DNA from: Aquilaria yunnanensis
Taxonomy: Eukaryota; Streptophyta; Magnoliopsida; Malvales; Thymelaeaceae
DNA: 64,000 bases
Direction of reading: 5' to 3'
Assembly: GCA_039654915.1 (NCBI GenBank)
Contig: CM077593.1
Location: 41,076,501-41,140,500, forward strand
The notes under the pieces are model-generated. The model did no database searches. It was not told the DNA's origin and saw nothing but the letters and a program-made list of their open reading frames with translations. Numbering within the stretch: the stretch's first letter is position 1; each line of letters starts with the position of its first letter. The translations under genes and the position numbers were made by a program. This document shows positions 44,031 through 57,176 of this stretch, one piece after another.

Positions 44031-45396
44031 GTAACAAGGGATGTGGCCCAGGAATTGAAAATCACAGGCCTAAAGGTGCTCTAGTGTAGCTAAGAGCGTA
44101 AGGCTACAACCCTAAAAAAGGAAGCCTCGGCGCTAAGGCTAGGAGTAAAAAAGGTGACTTTTTCTTGCAAGGAGGCTTCAGGGAAGGGATGAGGGAGAGG
44201 TCTTAGGGTACCTAAGGGTGGAGGATGCACGGTGGTGCCTTTGGACTCCCAAGACTCTCTTTGGAGCTGGGAGTTTCCTCAAGTTTTGGGGGATAGAAAT
44301 GTAGCCATGGAGAAAACTAATATAAATGACCACAGTAGCACACCATTGTGTTGGATGGAGTGTTTAGCACCATGGGGAGCCTAGCCGTGCCTTTGGGTTT
44401 GAGGTCCTAGTATGGAAACCTTAGTACACCTAATGGGTTCTTCGGGACCTAGGAATTATTTGTCCAAACATAAAGCCCCTATATAACATAAAGGGAGCTT
44501 CAACTAGTGATGAACTTCACTAGTTAGGATAGTAAGCATTGCTTGCTAGTAGACAAGGCTTTTCCTTGTACTTAAAGACTAGGTAGAGAATAAGTCATAA
44601 GGGACTAAAATGTTATGCACATAGGTTTAGCCTTATACTTTATGAGCTCATAGTAGACTATATATACATGTATATATGTTGTCCTTAGTATTTTCTTTAT
44701 AGGTTGAAGATCCCTTACTGAGAATCATGGATTCTCATGCCTTTATCTTATATTGTGCAGATAGTGAGGTTGTTGAGCCTGATAAACACTTAGGGATATC
44801 GAGGTAGTCTTTTGTTACATGTACACTATTTTGACAATCTCTAGGATTATAGTTTACGTGGTTACTTGTTGGTTAGGTTATCTTACTAACTATAGTCTTC
44901 TTGTCCATAAAGGCTAGCAAGGCATGTGGAGGACTTTTGAGGCTTGTCATTGGGATTTGCATCTACGATGAGAGCTAGGTTGATGGATCTCAATATTGAT
45001 ACCTTTGTGTATAATCTATGCACTAGTAGCCACTAATATGTATGGATAAAGTGATGAACTCTAGGGTTGCCTTTGGTTGTAAAGCGTAGTCTTCCTTTAT
45101 TTGGATGCCTTCACACTATTAATTATGTGTAGGATTATGATGACACTACAATGGTTTGATATGCTTTAACTCTTTGAACATCAATTTTAAGGAGAATGCC
45201 TAGGCTATGTAAGTATTTTATGGATTTTCACCTATCCAAGTCAAAGCGACACTTGCATGCATATTTTCATTTTTAGGTTAAACAACTAGAAGCATATGTT
45301 TTTAATAAGAGAACACATAATTAATTAGCCAATTACAATCAGTATAGGACATATTCTTATAAGATTCCTAGGCTGGCCATGAGGGGCCATGTCAGT

Positions 45397-45408
45397 TGGT
45401 ATTAAAGC
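45397..45408 (+). other. Primer binding site of A (decayed)
   Basis: TGGTATTAAAGC, two mismatches from TGGTATCAGAGC, just inside A's 5' LTR. Confidence 0.65.
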
Positions 45409-45699
45409 TTGGTCCATTAATATTGGAGGCTAGGAATTGAGATCTGGTTTATGGTCTACATGCTAGGATAGATAGTATTAACCAACATTTATGGAATATT
45501 GTTTGGCTTGGGTTGCAGGTTATTAGGATTGACATTAGGTCAAGTGCTATTACCAGAGGAGTTAAGGACCTTGATGAGGGTTCTAGTGATTGGATGAGAT
45601 AGCCAACGTGCTACTGGGCTTGAACCAAACTATGGTGCAAGTGGCCTAAGGTATAACTTCTATTCTGAAAGAGTTATTCTAAGACCAACAAAATTGAGG

Positions 45700-46700
45700 A
45701 ACTATTTTAGAAGAGAATAACTAAGGGAGTGAGCCACCTTATGGTCAAGAGAGGCATGCCAATCATCGGTAAATGCCTAGGGCCCGAGAAAGGAAAAAGT
45801 ATAAGGATGACCAAGAAGATATGGAAGCTCCAATGAAGGGAGAGGCACCACATCAGATGAAGCTACTTGAAAAGTTCAACATGGTTGCCCACCAAATTTT
45901 GATGGTTTAGGTGACCCTAGCAAAGAAAAAGATTGATTGAATAGGATGAACCAGCTTTTCACTTATGGAGGCTATGAGTCAGAGCAAAGAATAGCCTTAG
46001 TACCATTCTTTTTTAGAGGGAAGGCTAGCTTATAGGGGATGATGCCTTAAAGATGTTGAATAAGAGTAATGGGAATCGGCTGGAGCACAAAAAAAAGTTG
46101 CTTAAATGGTTGGACTTTGAGAAGGAGTTCCAAAAAGAGTATATTAGTAACGCAGCTTAAGACCAAAGAAGGATCCAATTTGAAAATATTACTCAATGAG
46201 AGATGTTCATAAGGGAGTATGAGTAGCGTTACAGTTCACTCATCCGATATGCTCTATATATGGTTGGAAATGATGAACTTAAGGCCAAAAATTCTTCCAA
46301 GGCCTTAAGCCCGTGTTTATGAGCTACATGGTGATGGTGGATATTTGGATCTATTACCAAGTTGTGCAAAATGCATTGGCTTTAGAAAAGGAGTTTGAGG
46401 ATTTAAGAGCTTAAAGCAAAGAAAATAGAGGTTGGACCATCCAACCTAGAAAAGAGTGCTGAGATGCATCCATTGACGAGGAAGGCAGCCAAAGGCCAAG
46501 GATTGGGCATGAAGAAGAAGGGCCTGTGCCCAAGGTGTAAGAGGTTCCATGGCTCCAAGGCATACTTTTTGGGAACAAACATTTGTAATAGTTATGGACA
46601 AAGTGATCATTGGGTGAGAAAGTGCCCAAGGGCTCAACCTTTGCTGGGTCTGCCTAGGAATTCACCGCTTGCACCCCTTGCCATATGGACCTAACCTGGT
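45700..46700 (+). pseudogene. A gag
   Basis: Broken frames hold a Retrotrans_gag-like stretch at about 45880-46020 (FDGLGDPSKEKD, then MNQLFTYGGYESEQRIALVPFFF) and later pieces. The zinc knuckle near 46590-46632 reads CNSYGQSDHWVRKC, with the second Cys changed to Tyr, so it could not bind zinc normally. A CPRCKRFHG cluster precedes it, as in B. Stops and indels are frequent, so this is the oldest of the three chromodomain-type gags here, consistent with A being the outermost host. Confidence 0.75.
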
Positions 46701-46802
46701 GCCACCAGAGTAGTAGTTCAACCAAGGGTCTTCACCTTGGCTAGTCAGGTGACCAGATAGCCAACCGCCATTCAAGGTAATTTTACATTTTAGAATAGTA
46801 AT

Positions 46803-47960
46803 GTTAGAGTGTTGTTTGATACTAGTGCTACTCTTTATGTGATATTATCTACCTTGGTAGATAGATTGAATTTGCAATGTGATTTTTGCAATGAGATTAA
46901 ATTTATTAGAACTGCAGTGAAGAGTTTTATTGTGATCAATGAGTTAGTTACTAGGTATCCTTTGCAGTTAGGTAACCATGATTTTGCTTGTGAGTTATGG
47001 GTTATAAACTCGAGGTCTTTTGACCTAGTGTTGGGAATGAATTGGCTAACTAAGCACAAAGCATAAATTGACTTTACTAGTAACTCAGTCAATGTTACTG
47101 ATGTTCAAACAGCTAGAGTGACTTGCATAGAAGGGTTAGCAACGAGTGCTAAGAGTTTGCAACTTATACTTATGAATTCCATTCCCATAGTCAACAAGGA
47201 GGAATATTATGCCTTGAATGGGGTGGCCATAGATGAGGAGCTGAAGGAAATTCCTATAGTCAATCAGCTCCCTCAGGTGTTCCCAGTTGATTTACCCGAG
47301 TTACCACCCAAGCGGGACACCAAGTTTTCCATTCACCTTCAACCTGGAATGAGATCGATTTTGATACTTCCTTATTGAATGTTCACTCCTAAGATAGATA
47401 GGCTGAAGAAATAATTGGAAGAACTACTAGAGAAAGGCTTTATAAGGCCTGGTGTTTTACAGCGGAGAGCTCTAGTGTTGTTTGTGAATAAGAAGGACAA
47501 AACTTTGAGACTATGCATCGACTATAGAAAGTTAAATCTAGTAATTGTCAAGAATAAGTATTCATTTCCTAGGAATGATGATCTATTTAATAGATTGAGG
47601 AGAACGAAAGTTTTCATTAGGATTGACCTTAGGTCTGAATGCTTTCAAATCAGGGTTAGGGGTGAAGATATCTCGAAGACTGCCTTCAGGATGAGATAAG
47701 GACACTACAAGTATATAGTTATGTCATTCAGTGTGACTAATGCCCTGGTAGTGTTCATGGAAGCCATGAATAGGATTTTGAAACCATTCTTGGATTTATG
47801 TGTTGAAGTTTTTATTGATGATATCTTGGTGTACAAGCAGTCTGCCTAGGAGCATGAGGAGCACCTTAGGACAACTTTGTTGGTCCTGAAGGGCAATCAG
47901 TACATGCAAAGTTGTCTAAGTATAAGTTTTGGTCTGAAAGGTTACAATTTTTAGGGCACG
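46803..47960 (+). pseudogene. A protease and RT
   Basis: Protease 46809-47066: DTSAT at the active site (family D-T-G-A), ending VLGMNWLTKHKA. RT from 47118: IVNQLPQVFPVDLPELPPKRD, then after a stop at 47378 [44 protein letters not shown], a stop at 47697-47699, and the catalytic region [13 protein letters not shown] with both Asp present. Beyond 47830 the frame is lost through stops and indels. The protease active-site change and frame damage make the copy inactive. Confidence 0.82.
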
Positions 47961-48055
47961 TCATAAGTACTCCAGGTTTCTTAGTTGACCCTTAAAAGGT
48001 TCAAGCGAGAGTCGATTAGAGGAGGCCGACTATAGTTGTAAAAATTCAGAGATTC

Positions 48056-48600
48056 TTGGGCTTGGCAAGCTACTATAGGAGGTTCATAAAGAAATTCTTT
48101 GTTATAATGGCACCTTTGACAGCCTTAACCAAGAAAGCTCAGCAGTTTGAATGGACACGAAACTATAAGGAGGCTTACTTAGAGCTAAAGAAAAGATTGA
48201 CGAGCATGTTGACACTCATCTTGCTAGACCTAAAGAAGGCCTTTATAGTGTACACATATGCATCAGCTTCTAATTTAGGATGTGTATTGACATAGGAGAA
48301 CCAGGTGATCACCTATGGCTCAAGGCAGTTGAGGCCTAATGAGTTGAACTACCTAGTTCATGACCTTGAGCTAGTGGCGATAATATTCATAGTCAAACTT
48401 TGGAAGCACTAGTTGATGGGGAGGTCATTTTAAATTTTTCACTGACCACAAGAGTTTGAAATACTTGTTCGCTCAAAATGAGTGAACATGAGGCAATGAC
48501 AGTTGATTGAGTACATAAAGGATTATGGCTATTCGATTGAGTATTGCTCTAGCAAAGAAAATCTAATAGCAAATGCCCTAAGTCAGAAGTATACAGGAGT
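48056..48600 (+). pseudogene. A RNase H
   Basis: LASYYRRFIKKF is the RT/RNase H connection, followed by APLTALTKKAQQFEWT and the RNase H start, where VYTYASASNLGCVLT has Tyr in place of the usual catalytic Asp (VYTDAS). A stop follows at 48293-48295, then RPNELNYLVHDLEL, FFTDHKSL-like and EYCSSKENLIANALS pieces appear with further stops. RNase H would degrade the RNA template. Confidence 0.75.
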
Positions 48601-48730
48601 GGTCCTATCTAATGATTAGGCTATGAGTTCCTTAGGAGAAGTTCTAGGGGATTGTTTCTTGGCTTTGCATGAGTATTGGGCAATCCAAGAAAGGTCCCTA
48701 GTTTGTACTTTAGAGATTTAGTCAACTTGG

Positions 48731-50136
48731 TTGGCTAAGGTTAAGGAGGCCCAGAGTAAGGATCCATTGTTAAGAAAAATTTTGGGCAAGGAGACCCTTG
48801 GTACCATGAGAAAAGAGTTTTGGTACAAAGAAGGAATACTACACTATAGGGATCAACTCTATGTGCTGAATGTAGAAGGGATTAGGCAGCAAGTCTTACC
48901 AGAGGCACATAGTAGTAGGCTCAATATTCATCCTAGTATTAGTAAGATGTACCATGATTTAAAAACACATTTTTGGTGGCTAGGACTTAAAAAGTATGTG
49001 GTCTAGCATGTAACTAAGTGTTTGACATGCTAATGGTTAAAACGAAGCATTAAAAGCTGGAAGGCACACTTTAAGGTTTACCTCTCCCTGAGAGGAAATG
49101 GAGATCTGTTACGATGGACACCCTAGTTGGGTTACCAAATACCCAAAGCCAACATGATTTGGTGTAGGTAGTGGTCGATAGGATGACCAAATCGGGGCAC
49201 TTTATACCCTTAAATATCATCTACACCTTGGAGAGGTTGGCTTAGTTATATATCCAAAATGTGGTGAGGTTGTATGGTATACTAGATTAGATTATATTTA
49301 GTAGATCCTCAATTTGTATTAAGGTTTGGGAACACATTCCAAGAGTGTTAGGGATTAAGGTTAGTCTTAGTACTACCTTTCATCCTTAGATCGATGGTCA
49401 GTCTAAGAGAGTGATATAGACCTAGGAGGATATTTTACATATCTATGTCATGGACTTCCAAGGCGATTAACACCAACACTTACCACTTATTGATTTTTCT
49501 TATAATAATAGTCACCAAGCTATTATAAGAATGGCACCATATGAGGTGTTATATGGTAGGCAATGCATGATGCCCCTTGTCAGGTAAATCCTTCAGATAA
49601 GGTAGTTGTTGGTCCCATAATCCTAGCCAATACTATGACCTAAGAGTAAGTATGCCAAGTTAAGAAAATGGGAGTTGAGTTTCAATGTTGTAGACAAAGT
49701 GCTTCTCAAGGTATCTCCTATGAAAGGAGTAGGCCAGTTTGGCAGGGAGCTAAATTAGCCCTGAGGTATATTGGATCTTATGAGATTTTGGAGAGGGTGG
49801 GAAAGATAGGTTATCGATCGGCACTACTGCCCAACTTGTCCCAAGTATACAACGTGTTCCATGTTAGTCATCTAAGAAAATATATAATTGAACCAAGGCA
49901 AATAGTTACTTTATTGGTTATCCCCATCCAAGAGGACTTGACCTACAAGGAGAGACCTATCAAAATCCTCGATAGGCAAGTTAGGAAACTCTGAACCAAG
50001 TGGATTCCAATTGTTAAGATTCTTTGGTTGAACCAAAGCAAACAGGAAGCCACTTGGGAAACAGAGCAGGATATGCTAAAATGGTATGCTAGCAAGTTCA
50101 CTTAGTTGCAGTCAAATTTGCGGGACCAAATTTTAT
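48731..50136 (+). pseudogene. A integrase with chromodomain-like tail
   Basis: 48731-49006 holds the zinc module start (PEAHSSRLNIHPSISKMYHDL); the CLTC half follows a stop at 49006. The core at about 49085-49500 is fragmentary. The first Asp is visible (MDTLVG); the second, normally in S-D-R-D, reads SRSS; and the Glu motif reads QSKR instead of QSER. The D-D-E triad is therefore lost. 49668-49994 has the GPY/F-like module (LRYIGSYEILERVGKIGY, VYNVFHVSHLRKYI), then after a stop a chromodomain-like end (VKILWLNQSKQEATWETE). Confidence 0.82.
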
Positions 50137-50149
50137 AAGGAGGGGAGGA
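50137..50149 (+). other. Polypurine tract of A
   Basis: AAGGAGGGGAGGA lies directly before TGTTACAGCCC, the start of A's 3' LTR. Confidence 0.8.
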
Positions 50150-50399
50150 TGTTACAGCCCTTATAGCAGGAAGGTCAGGTGAGGGAGGTAAATTCATAAA
50201 ATCTTACTTTAATAACTCATTTTAACTTTACTTAGCAAGTTCAAGTAAGTTTGGTAGGCTTTACTAGGTTTGGATGAACTTAGGGCATCAAAAGAGGCTA
50301 GGGGAAAAATGGTAATTTTACATCTTTAAGTGTTGGGCTATGCCACGATTGTTAAAAACATGTTTTAAGACCTTAAGTCCTAAAATTTCACAAATTGTT
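50150..50399 (+). repeat. 3' LTR of A, first 250 bp, then interrupted by D
   Basis: It aligns with 30838-31075. The homology stops at 50400, where D begins; the rest must lie right of the window. Confidence 0.75.
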
Positions 50400-52791
50400 T
50401 GTCATGCCTGTGACTTCCATAGGCCATAGGATGTAATTAGAAAGTACATAAAAGGTACTTAAGTTGTATAGACAATGGATGCAAGTCACAGATGTGAATA
50501 CAATAGGCATATGGAGTCATGCACACAATAGGGTGCCCAAAAGTGCCCTAGGTGCACAAAAGTGAAACATGAGGGAAAGTGCTACCTTTGTGAACCAAAA
50601 ATGGTTAATACTAATTGTTAAGGTAGGCTTTGAAATAAAGATTCAAAATGAGAAAAGTATGGTCAAGAAACCTAAAGGCAGTAAGGGGACACCAAGGAAG
50701 GGGCATAGGGTGGCTCTTAGGCATACTCTTGTGTGCACCCAAGTAAATGTAAGGGCTTTAAGCCACGTGCCTTAAGAGAAATTGTGCAAGATTGATGCTT
50801 AATGTTAAAATGAAAATGAGTATTTCAATGTAGGCCAAAAATAGGTGAAGGGCGCACAGGAAAAGTGATGAGCACCATTAGGCGCACTATGGGGCTCTTA
50901 GGGTGCACCTTAAAGGTCTCTAAGTGCATGTGAACATTTGATGCTCTAACTAGCCAAGTTAAAGGATGAAGTAAGTGCTTAAATTGTCCCACAACTTGAG
51001 TTGAACAAGTTGACTAGATCTCCTAAATTACATAGATGGCTTAAAGGAGTTTCAGGTCAAAACTTGGTCAAGGTACTTAGCTGCCAAGCATAACCGGCCT
51101 TGACTCCACCACTTTGACTAAAGCTTAACAAAAGGCAACTTCCTAGGCATTCAATGTAACTGCCATTTATATAAAAAAATGGACAAAATTCTTGCAAGTG
51201 ACTAAAGGGAAAGGTAGGAGCAAGGAAGGCTGAACCGAGTTTGGTGGCGCATGTGTAGGCTCACGGTGGTGTGTTTGGCGTGTTGAAGATTTCTTGCCAT
51301 TGAGTTGCTAATTTTGAGCTAGGTAAGGGTTCAATTTAAGCTCCTTCACCTGGAATTTTTTGGGAAGGAGACTGCCTTAGGTGATGACTATGGCCAAATG
51401 ATCCTAGAAGCTAAGAAAATGGGCTATGTGTGTTAAGGCACAATGCTAATCTAGCTAGTTTACTTATGGCAAGCAATAGGGTTCTTGATCAAGTATGGCC
51501 GAACTTGTTCATTAACCTGGAGCTCTATGTTAAATTGACTAAAATTCAAAGTGATCACATGCTTAATCAAAAGGAAATGTTTGCTAAGTTGTAAGTGAAA
51601 ATCGTGTATGTGGTATGTGTGCTTTGCATGCTTCTTTGTTGGATGTGTGTGGTAACCCCATATTATGTGTATAGTTATCTTATATTATATTTTTTTATGC
51701 TTCTTTTGTGTCTTCTTTGTCTTTGGTTGTAGGTACTTGATGGAGAAATTAGAGGTTTATGTGTATGAGAATGTTTTGAACATTGTAGGCACTAGGTGCC
51801 ATATTGAACCCTTATTGGGTACAAGTGTGCTCATGCCCTATTTCTGCCCATTTCAGGAAAGGAAGTTGAGTAGCAGGTGCTAAGGAACCTCATTAGAGGT
51901 TTATGTATAGGGAGGTATGGCTCGGTTATGTTGCTTTAAGGAAGAAAAGTTAAAGAGTTAAGGTTTATAGGAGAAGTGCTGCCTAGATGTCAAATCAAAA
52001 TGGAAGTTAAAGTGTCAGTGGGCATTGAGACAATGTAGCCCATGTTGTTTATTTTGCATGTTACCTAGTTAGTCCAACTTTTGGTGTGTATATGTTTTGG
52101 CCATGTAATTCCTAAAGTGCAAATTTTGAACTTGTAAATGTATGAACATTGTGCTAGCTTACGGACTTAGAGTTGGCATGTGCCTTACTAGTACATAATG
52201 GGCTTGTAAGTAAGCCTCCCAAGGTATTGAGTGAAATAGGCAAAAGTGTTGCATGCATGGTAGCTATGTTTTGTACTACAATGGCTTAAAGTATAAACTA
52301 GAATGCATGTTTAATGGAATTTGAAGAGCACCCTACAAGGACCTAAGGTAAGCCCTCCTTGGCACACTAGTGCACACAGAGACACACACACACACATGCC
52401 CGCTAGTGCACTCCAGTAGGCCTGCAAGGCACCCAGCACGTAAGGCACACATGCCTACCCTGCTTACACTTACATGCTTTGCACACCAAGGTAAGCTCAC
52501 TATGTATGATCACATACATCCATCTATGCACACTCATACACACTTCACATGTACCCAGTAGGCCCTGAGGTAAGCCCACTCGAGTGCATTTGCAAGTTTA
52601 ACTTTATAAACTTCAAACTTAATAGATCTTCATATAATGGTTTAATTAGCAACCTTCACTTAAGTCTTACCTTGTTAGCACCAAAAGTTTGATTTAAGCA
52701 TCCTAGTTGTCATGCCCCAATGCACCTTATGAAACATAAAACTTGAATAACCTCTTAGGGCTAATAGGGTGGTGTGAATTGGGGTCTGATA
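50400..52791 (+). repeat. 5' LTR of D (about 2392 bp)
   Basis: It starts TGTCATGCCTGTGAC and probably ends ...GTCTGATA, with CA decayed to TA. The copy at 61817 is collinear to the window end. It contains a CA-rich microsatellite (about 52380-52397) and several GGTAAG splice-donor-like sites near 52348, 52490 and 52570. Confidence 0.85.
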
Positions 52792-52795
52792 AAGT

Positions 52796-52807
52796 TGGTA
52801 TCGGAGC
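52796..52807 (+). other. Primer binding site of D
   Basis: TGGTATCGGAGC, one mismatch from the initiator-Met PBS core, four bases after the LTR. Confidence 0.8.
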
Positions 52808-52887
52808 TTTAGTTGTATTGGACCTAAATGGTCAGTTAGGTCAAATCTCACAATGACAAATATGGGTTTGTGTTATGTTTTGTAAGA

Positions 52888-54240
52888 ATGATGACTAGAG
52901 GTAGGGAAAGGGAAAAGGAGAATCAATTGAACATTAGGGCTGATCAAATGAGTGATCCACAGCCAGGGAATGAAGAAGTAGCTGAAAGTAGAACTAGACC
53001 ACCTAATAGGGCTAGAGAGCCTGAATCTACTGTGCAAGGCCAACAAAGAACGTAACATATGATGGGAATGATGCAAGCAGCTATTGCACAACTTGTGGTT
53101 GCTGTGTAGGCCTTTACTAGGGTCAAGCCCAAGCACCTAGAGGTACTATGGCTGAGGAAGAATAAGAGGAAGAAAGAATAGAAAGAAGGATTGGAAAAGA
53201 ACTAATAAGAGAAAAGTAAGTTGATAAAGATGAAGTAGATGATGAACAAGTGATGAGAGAAAGAACCCCAAAGGAAGGAAACTAAGATAAAAAAAATATG
53301 AAAAATTGATGAGAATAGAGGAAGGGAGTAATTAGGCATTAATGCTGAAGAAAGAAGTCTAGTTTTTGAAAATACAAAGGGACTAGCTTCCAAAGAAAGG
53401 TCAAGGACTCTTGAGAAAGAAAAGGAGATACCAAAGTGATAAGGTTTAGGGAGAGGCCAACTAGAGGGCATTCTAGCACTTAAACCCTCAACATTCAAAG
53501 GTAGTGGAGATCTAGATGAAGCTGAATTCTGGATTTACCAAATAAAAATAGTATTTGGAAGGATGGAAGTTACCTCTACCCAAAAGGTATTGCTAGCTAC
53601 TTTCAAGCTAGAAGGCGGTGCAGAACTTTGGTGGAGAATAGTATAAAGGGCTCAGATGAGTAAGAATGAGAGGAAGTTCATGAAGAAGAAAGAACCCATG
53701 AAATGGGCAAAGTTTCTTCAATTTTTTCAACAATAATATGTCAGTGAAGCTCTCAAGGATCAAAAGCAAGGGGAGTTTGATCTATTGGAACAAGGGAATA
53801 TGAGCATAAGTTTAGCAGTCCCCTTAAATGTGCTCCTCAATATGATGGACAGAAGGAATTGAGCATTAAAAGGTTCATAAAGGGACTAAGAACTGAGTTA
53901 AGGCAAACACTTAGTGCTATAGGCATCAAGAACTATTATGAAGCCGTTCAAAGGGCTCTGACATTGGAGTAAGAATTTATCACCCTGTAATAGGAAACAT
54001 TAAAGGAACTCTTATAGGACATCAGAGTGGCAAGAAGAGAGCCGAAGAAAGGCTAGGTGGAGCTGAGCATGGAAGGGAGTAGAAAAACCCAAAAGAGCCT
54101 CAGAGGTTTGGACCTTAATGCCAAACCTGTGGAAAGTATCATGGTTTTAAACCATGTTATAGGCTCACAAAAGGATGTTTAAAGTGTGGTTTCCAAGAAC
54201 ATTAGGTTAGAGACTGCCTAATCAAGAAAGAGGAAAGAAG
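52888..54240 (+). pseudogene. D gag
   Basis: The ATG at 52888 (MMTRGREREKENQ) lies 80 bases after the PBS, as usual in this lineage. After stops, the Retrotrans_gag core is at about 53470-53640 (ALKPSTFKGSGDLDEAEFW, VLLATFKLEGGAELWW). The zinc knuckle near 54178-54222 reads CLKCGFQEH, stop, VRDC; the stop replaces the residue after His that is Trp in A and B. A CQTCGKYHG cluster precedes it. Many stops make it inactive. Confidence 0.8.
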
Positions 54241-54499
54241 AGTGGTAGGTAGGTTTGGAGCTCATTGGCAACAAGGCCAGCATGCCAAAGGAAGGGGAGT
54301 AGCAACGCTCTTGCCCCCTAAATTAATGCAGAAAGAACCAAGGCAGCCCACACTAGTTAAAGCACAACCCCAAGCTGGGAGAGTATATTAGATTGAGGGA
54401 TCAAAAAGAAAGGGGGAGCCTAGAACTAAAGAAGAAGCCATAAGCCATAATAGGCTGAAAAGGGAAGCACTGAAAGGTAACCTTTATCATTATGGCAAA

Positions 54500-56300
54500 C
54501 TCATTTCTATGCTTATGATACTAGTGTATCTATATCCATTATCTTAGCTAGACTAGTTAGGGAATTAAACTTAAAGGTTATAACATTACCTCAAATGTAT
54601 GTGATCAGGATAGCTGAAAATAAAATGATGTTTTCACATCACATAGCCAAAGATTGTGTGATTAGGATAAATGAGTTGGAACTAAGGGCTAATCTGATCA
54701 TTCTAGAAACCATTGGTTATGATATGATATTAGGCATGAATTGGCTTGCTGAAAATAATGTCATCATAGATTGACAAAATAGAAGGTTAATATTACCAAG
54801 GTCAATAGAGCACTCTATAGAGAATTCAATAAGATGTAATGTTGGGCAAGTAAAAGTTATGAACTGTATACCTATACTTTCTGAAGAGGAATACATGGGC
54901 TTAAATGAAAAAGATACTAAAGAGGAACCAGATAAAATTTCTATTGTAAGGGAATTTCCAAAAGTATTCCCTTTTGAGTTGCCAAGGCTACCACCTTTAA
55001 GGGAGATAAAGTTTGAGACCAAATTGACTTCAAGAGCTGCTCCTATATCTACTGCACTCTACAGGATGGTTATTCCTGAGATGAATGAATTGAAGAAGTA
55101 ATTAGATGAACTCCTTAAAAAAGGATTCATTAGTCCAAGTGTGTCCCCTTGGGGAGCACTAGTGCTGTTTGTAAAAAAGAAGGATGGGACACTTAGGTTA
55201 TGCATTGACTACAGAAAGCTCAATGCTATGGTTGTAAAGAATAAGTATCATCTCCCTAAAATTGAGGATTTATTTGATCAACTTAAGGGAGCTATAGTTT
55301 TCTCAAAGATTGATCTAAGATCTAGATACTTCCAATTAAGAGTCAAGGAAGGAGACATTCCTAAGACTACTTTCAAAACAAGATATGGTTACTTTGAGTA
55401 TACAGTAATGCCTTGTGGGCTTACCATTGCCCCAGTATTTTTCATGGATTTGATGTAAAGGATATTTAGACCTTATTTGGAACACTTTGTGGTGTTTCTT
55501 ATGGATGACATTATAGTATATTCAAAGAATAAGAAAGAATATGAAAAGCACTTCAGAATGGTGCTAGACTTGTTAAAGAAACATAAATTGTATGGCAAGT
55601 TGAGTAAATACCATTTCTGGACAAACCAGATTGAATTCTTTGGCCAAGTGATAAATGGACAAGGAATAGTTGTGGACCTAACAAAGATTGAAGCTATCTT
55701 GCAATGGAAGTAACCTCAAAATGTCAGAGAAATAAGAAGTTTCTTAGGGTTAGTTGGCTATTATAGGAGATTTGTACCTAAATTTTCTATAAAGGTAGTT
55801 CCATTGACAAAGCTGACTAGAAAGGGGCAAAAGTTTGAATGGTCTGAGGAGTTTGAAAGAAGCTTCCAAGAACCTAAAGATAAGCTCAGTTTAACACTTG
55901 TTTTAATATTGCCTAGTCCTAGCAAAGCTTTTGAGGTTTATACTGATGCATCTATTATGGGATTAGGATGTGTATTAATGCAAGATAAACAAGCCATTGT
56001 TTATGGTTCAAGACAGTTAAGGCCACATGAGAAGAATTATCCAATACATGACTTGGAACTAGCAGCTGTGGTCTTTGCCTTAAAATAGTGGACACATTAC
56101 CTATTGGGTAATAAATTCCAAATCTTCACTGATCACAAGAGTTTAAAATATCTCTTTACTCAGAAAGAATTGAATATGAGGCAAAGGAGATGGCTTGAAT
56201 ACCTAAGGATTTTTATTGTACTATTGAGTACGTAGAAGGCAAAGCCAATAAAGTAGCTGATGCGTTAAGCAGGAAATATATATGTATCTTAAGACATGGA
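54500..56300 (+). pseudogene. D protease, RT and RNase H
   Basis: The protease starts AYDTSVSISI (active site D-T-S, not D-T-G) and ends [89 protein letters not shown], then FLMDDIIVYSKN with both catalytic Asp. Stops lie at 55100-55102, 55456-55458 and 55711-55713. RNase [16 protein letters not shown] keeps its catalytic Asp, followed by [20 protein letters not shown] and [11 protein letters not shown], and ends KANKVADALSRKY at about 56277. This is the least damaged chromodomain-type RT and RNase H in the window. Confidence 0.9.
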
Positions 56301-57176
56301 GGAGAATAAGAACAAAGTGAATTTAATAGCCTGACTTGTTTGGCTAACTGTGGTAGAATAAGGTCCTAGGGCCCTAAATTTACTTCCATTGATAGGCTCT
56401 TAAGAAACTATAATCCTACTTGGTTACAATTGGCTAGTTATTACTTGTGAAGTATTTTAAATCCTTACGTGCAACTAGTTACTTAGCCTACTCTTCATAG
56501 GAAATATGGATGCATTGTCTTGGCTATGCAATAAAAATAAATAAAAACAACATTGAAAACAGTGTCACGACAGTTAATAAAAATGCAATTCAAAACAAGC
56601 CAAGATGTAAAAACTTTAGTTGTTTTAACTTCAAGTAACAACTATGTGCATACATTTAAAAATTATATGTACCCAAATGTGACCCTAGTGTTATACACAC
56701 CAATGGACACTAGTAGAGGCAATATCTTTGTATCAAATACCATACACAAAAGAAGCAACATGTATCTACTAAGATACGTCCTTAACTCTTCACCCAAGCA
56801 AGCTAGCTTCAAGTGATGAGCCATACTTTCCTTGTACTCACTTATCCTCAAACGGCAAGGCAAACACTTTGTCAGTACAAGCTTAAGGTACAAGTAGCTT
56901 AGAAACTTGAAGTTTCCTACTTAGAAAATACCTTCAAACCAATAAAACTTAGCCTTAACAGCTGCCCTTTACCAACTGTTAAGCCCAACTAGCCCACTTA
57001 ATACCTGCACAACACTTAAGGGGTGAGTACTCAAAAGAACTTAGTAAGGGATTTGGAGCCTGCATGGAGAAAGAAATGCAAGTACGCAAAGCATAACAAG
57101 TGTATATATAACATATAGAACAAATCAAGCAATAAGCAACACAATCAAGAATAAGATTAAGAAAAAAAAAACAATG

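Larger units (their letters stand above)
32888..44036 (+). mobile_element. B: Del/Tekay-like gypsy element inside A's 5' LTR
   Basis: LTRs 32888-35296 and 40230-44036 (the latter split by C1) enclose a PBS, gag, protease, RT, a truncated integrase end and a purine tract. Flanks AGGGC (32883-32887) and AGGGA (44037-44041) are a 4/5 target duplication. Over the first 200 LTR bases about 9 percent differ by eye, so B is older than Tat-2. Much of its pol is deleted, and a hAT-like element sits in its leader. Confidence 0.85.
40230..44036 (+). repeat. 3' LTR of B, interrupted by C1
   Basis: 40230-42644 is collinear with the 5' LTR. The last bases GTAACA are at 44031-44036, after solo LTR C1. The insertion left ATAAT and GTAAC as a decayed duplication. 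Confidence 0.82.
30838..45394 (+). repeat. 5' LTR of A (about 3.4 kb, interrupted by B and a hAT-like element)
   Basis: Parts are 30838-32887 and about 44042-45394. It starts TATTATGGCC where the 3' copy has TGTTACAGCC, so the TG has decayed to TA. It ends ...GGCCATGTCA at 45394. The left part contains the hAT-like element 31779-32726. B's insertion point is inside a 65-bp tandem repeat. Confidence 0.7.

Noticed and set aside
52370..52561. His- and Thr-rich reading frame in D's LTR
   Set aside because: It is produced by a CA-rich microsatellite and similar sequence in the LTR; the copy at about 63680 has no matching frame.
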